Assembly: GCA_907165275.2 (NCBI GenBank)
Contig: OU015679.1
Location: forward strand, 1,240,001 to 1,304,000
Direction: 5' to 3'
DNA length: 64,000 nucleotides
Source: Zygaena filipendulae
Taxonomy: Eukaryota; Arthropoda; Insecta; Lepidoptera; Zygaenidae
Positions 62,873 through 64,000 of the stretch are shown here, one piece after another. The stretch's first letter is position 1, and each line of letters starts with the position of its first letter. The notes under the pieces were generated by a model, which was not told the origin of the DNA, searched no databases, and saw only the letters and a list, made by a program, of their open reading frames with translations. The position numbers and the translations under genes are program-made.

Positions 62873-63991
62873 GTGGGGCTACTTCTAGACATGACGAAAG
62901 CATATGACAGAGTATTGCATGGGACACTCCTAATGAAACTGAACGGACTTGGTATTAGAGGTCGCGCACTTGCATGGGTACAGTCCTACCTAAAAGACCG
63001 ACAGCAATTTGTTGAAGTGGAGCAATTCGCAGATAACTTAGATCGCTGTACCTACCGTTCAACAGTCATAACCACGAACTGGTCCATTCCACAAGGAAGC
63101 GTGATGGGATGTGTGCTCTTCCTGGCGTACATCAATGATTTACCAAACATCACAAACACAATGTGCGTACTATTCGCTGATGACGTTTCCCTACTATTTA
63201 AATGTCCCAACAACTCGAAATTAAGTATAAATAACTACATAACAAACTCACTTAACTCAATAACACAATGGCTACATGAGCATAACTTGGAAACCAACAA
63301 AAAGAAAACTAAAATTATACAGTTTAGGCCATATCAGAAAAAACCGATAGATCTCAAAAGTGTTACATCTACCCAAAAAATAGAAGAAGTGCAACAGGTC
63401 AATCTACTAGGTGTCACCATAGATTCGTTCATCAGCTGGAAGGCACATGTAGACAAAATTAAACAAAAAATGTCAAAGTTTGTATATGCGCTAAGCGTGA
63501 TAAAGAGGAACACCAGTAAGGAGTGCGCACTAGCTGTCTACTATGCGTACGCATATTCCTGGTTACGATACGGTTTAATTTTGTGGGGACACAGCACGGA
63601 TACTCCAGACCTGTTCATGTTGCAGAAGAAATGCCTAAGGATCATAGTAAACATAAACCAAAGAGACATCTGCAAACCATATTTCACAAAAGAAAAAGTC
63701 TTGACGCTCCCTTCCATATACATCCTTGAAGTTGCTACATTTGTTAGGCAAAATATAAATTTATTCGACTTTAACAGAAATCCCCGACGCAATAAAAAGC
63801 TTCTAATTCCAGAATCAAAACTAGATATATATAAAAAAGGTCCATACTACAGAGGAATAATGATTTATAATAAAATCCCGGACGACATAAAAAACACAAC
63901 ACATGACAAAATCTTTGCAAAACGACTGAAATCTTTCTTAATTATGAAATGTTACTACAAGATTGATGACTTCATGACAGATAAAACTTAA
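62873..63991 (+). CDS. LINE reverse transcriptase, 5'-truncated
   Basis: 372 codons from motif A (LLLDMTKAYDRVLHG) to a stop at 63991. Then VQSYLKDRQQFVEV, the block WSIPQGSVMG, and the catalytic FADD in LFADDVSLLF, HNLETNKKKTKII and VNLLGVTIDSFISW, with a C-terminal region LRYGLILWGHSTDTPDLFMLQKKCLRII and YNKIPDDIKN. The endonuclease and the first RT motifs are missing, so it is a 5'-truncated Jockey-type copy whose remaining frame is intact. The start codon used here is only the first possible one (GTG); real coding simply begins at the truncation. The 3' UTR continues past the window end. Confidence 0.85.
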   Translation: MGLLLDMTKAYDRVLHGTLLMKLNGLGIRGRALAWVQSYLKDRQQFVEVEQFADNLDRCTYRSTVITTNWSIPQGSVMGCVLFLAYINDLPNITNTMCVLFADDVSLLFKCPNNSKLSINNYITNSLNSITQWLHEHNLETNKKKTKIIQFRPYQKKPIDLKSVTSTQKIEEVQQVNLLGVTIDSFISWKAHVDKIKQKMSKFVYALSVIKRNTSKECALAVYYAYAYSWLRYGLILWGHSTDTPDLFMLQKKCLRIIVNINQRDICKPYFTKEKVLTLPSIYILEVATFVRQNINLFDFNRNPRRNKKLLIPESKLDIYKKGPYYRGIMIYNKIPDDIKNTTHDKIFAKRLKSFLIMKCYYKIDDFMTDKT

Positions 63992-64000
63992 GTTCTACCA

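Overview
The window is eukaryotic, from an insect and most likely a lepidopteran (moth or butterfly). It is almost entirely transposable elements. The evidence for the host is the set of families present: a Mag-like Gypsy element with a very short LTR, a CsRn1/Kabuki-type Gypsy, a BEL/Pao element, Jockey-type and R4/Dong-like LINE 3' ends, a Polinton/Maverick DNA virus-like transposon, and frequent GTAGGTA-type AT-rich spacer. I saw no convincing host gene, rRNA, tRNA or CRISPR array.

Layout. Positions 1-164 hold a 50-bp integrase scrap fused to the tail of a Copia pol gene, followed by its LTR start and a 28-bp minisatellite (741-1049). From about 1.9 kb to 36.8 kb there is a nest of elements. 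The oldest layer is a Polinton, on the minus strand, whose DNA polymerase B is cut into 19146-20079 and about 32757-33640; its protease (35780-36277) and a major-capsid C-terminal part (36364-36795) lie further right. Two plus-strand genes of unknown function (34060-34978, which needs a splice, and 35124-35591, with a TATA box) sit between polB and the protease. The polymerase gene is interrupted twice. One interruption is a Mag-like Gypsy element (H; 5' LTR at 19059-19141, gag 17917-18942, pol 1894-4609). The other is an errantivirus-like Gypsy element (G; from 20080 to about 32757). H is itself split by a 12,982-bp LTR element (X, 4614-17595, target duplication CTTA), which carries only a ruined gag plus LINE debris. 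X is split by a complete, very young Gypsy element (B, 10586-16333, target duplication ATTG, LTRs identical by eye). G is split by element L (22546-30865, target duplication ACAA), which has unusually long 2,737-bp LTRs and encodes only RNase H and integrase.

From 37.2 to 44.0 kb lies a BEL/Pao element whose long gag-pol frame is broken by a 224-bp TG...CA insert (38461-38684, duplication CGTGT). Positions 44-50 kb are a mosaic of a Helitron-like end, a diverged relative of the L LTR, GC-rich minisatellites, an inverted-repeat element, a 68-bp tandem array and a LINE 3' fragment. Positions 50.2-52.9 kb show nothing recognisable. Positions 52879-58804 are a coding-complete CsRn1-type Gypsy element (K), with a target duplication TGTT and about four LTR differences by eye. 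A 5'-truncated LINE with a terminal hairpin (58849-60883) follows immediately, and another LINE reverse transcriptase (62873-63991) ends the window.

How the parts relate: these genes do not form a pathway. They are independent selfish elements. Their order of arrival can be read from the nesting: Polinton, then H and G, then X and L, then B. K, B, L and X all look recent from their LTR pairs. X and L lack essential genes and probably relied on proteins from intact relatives.
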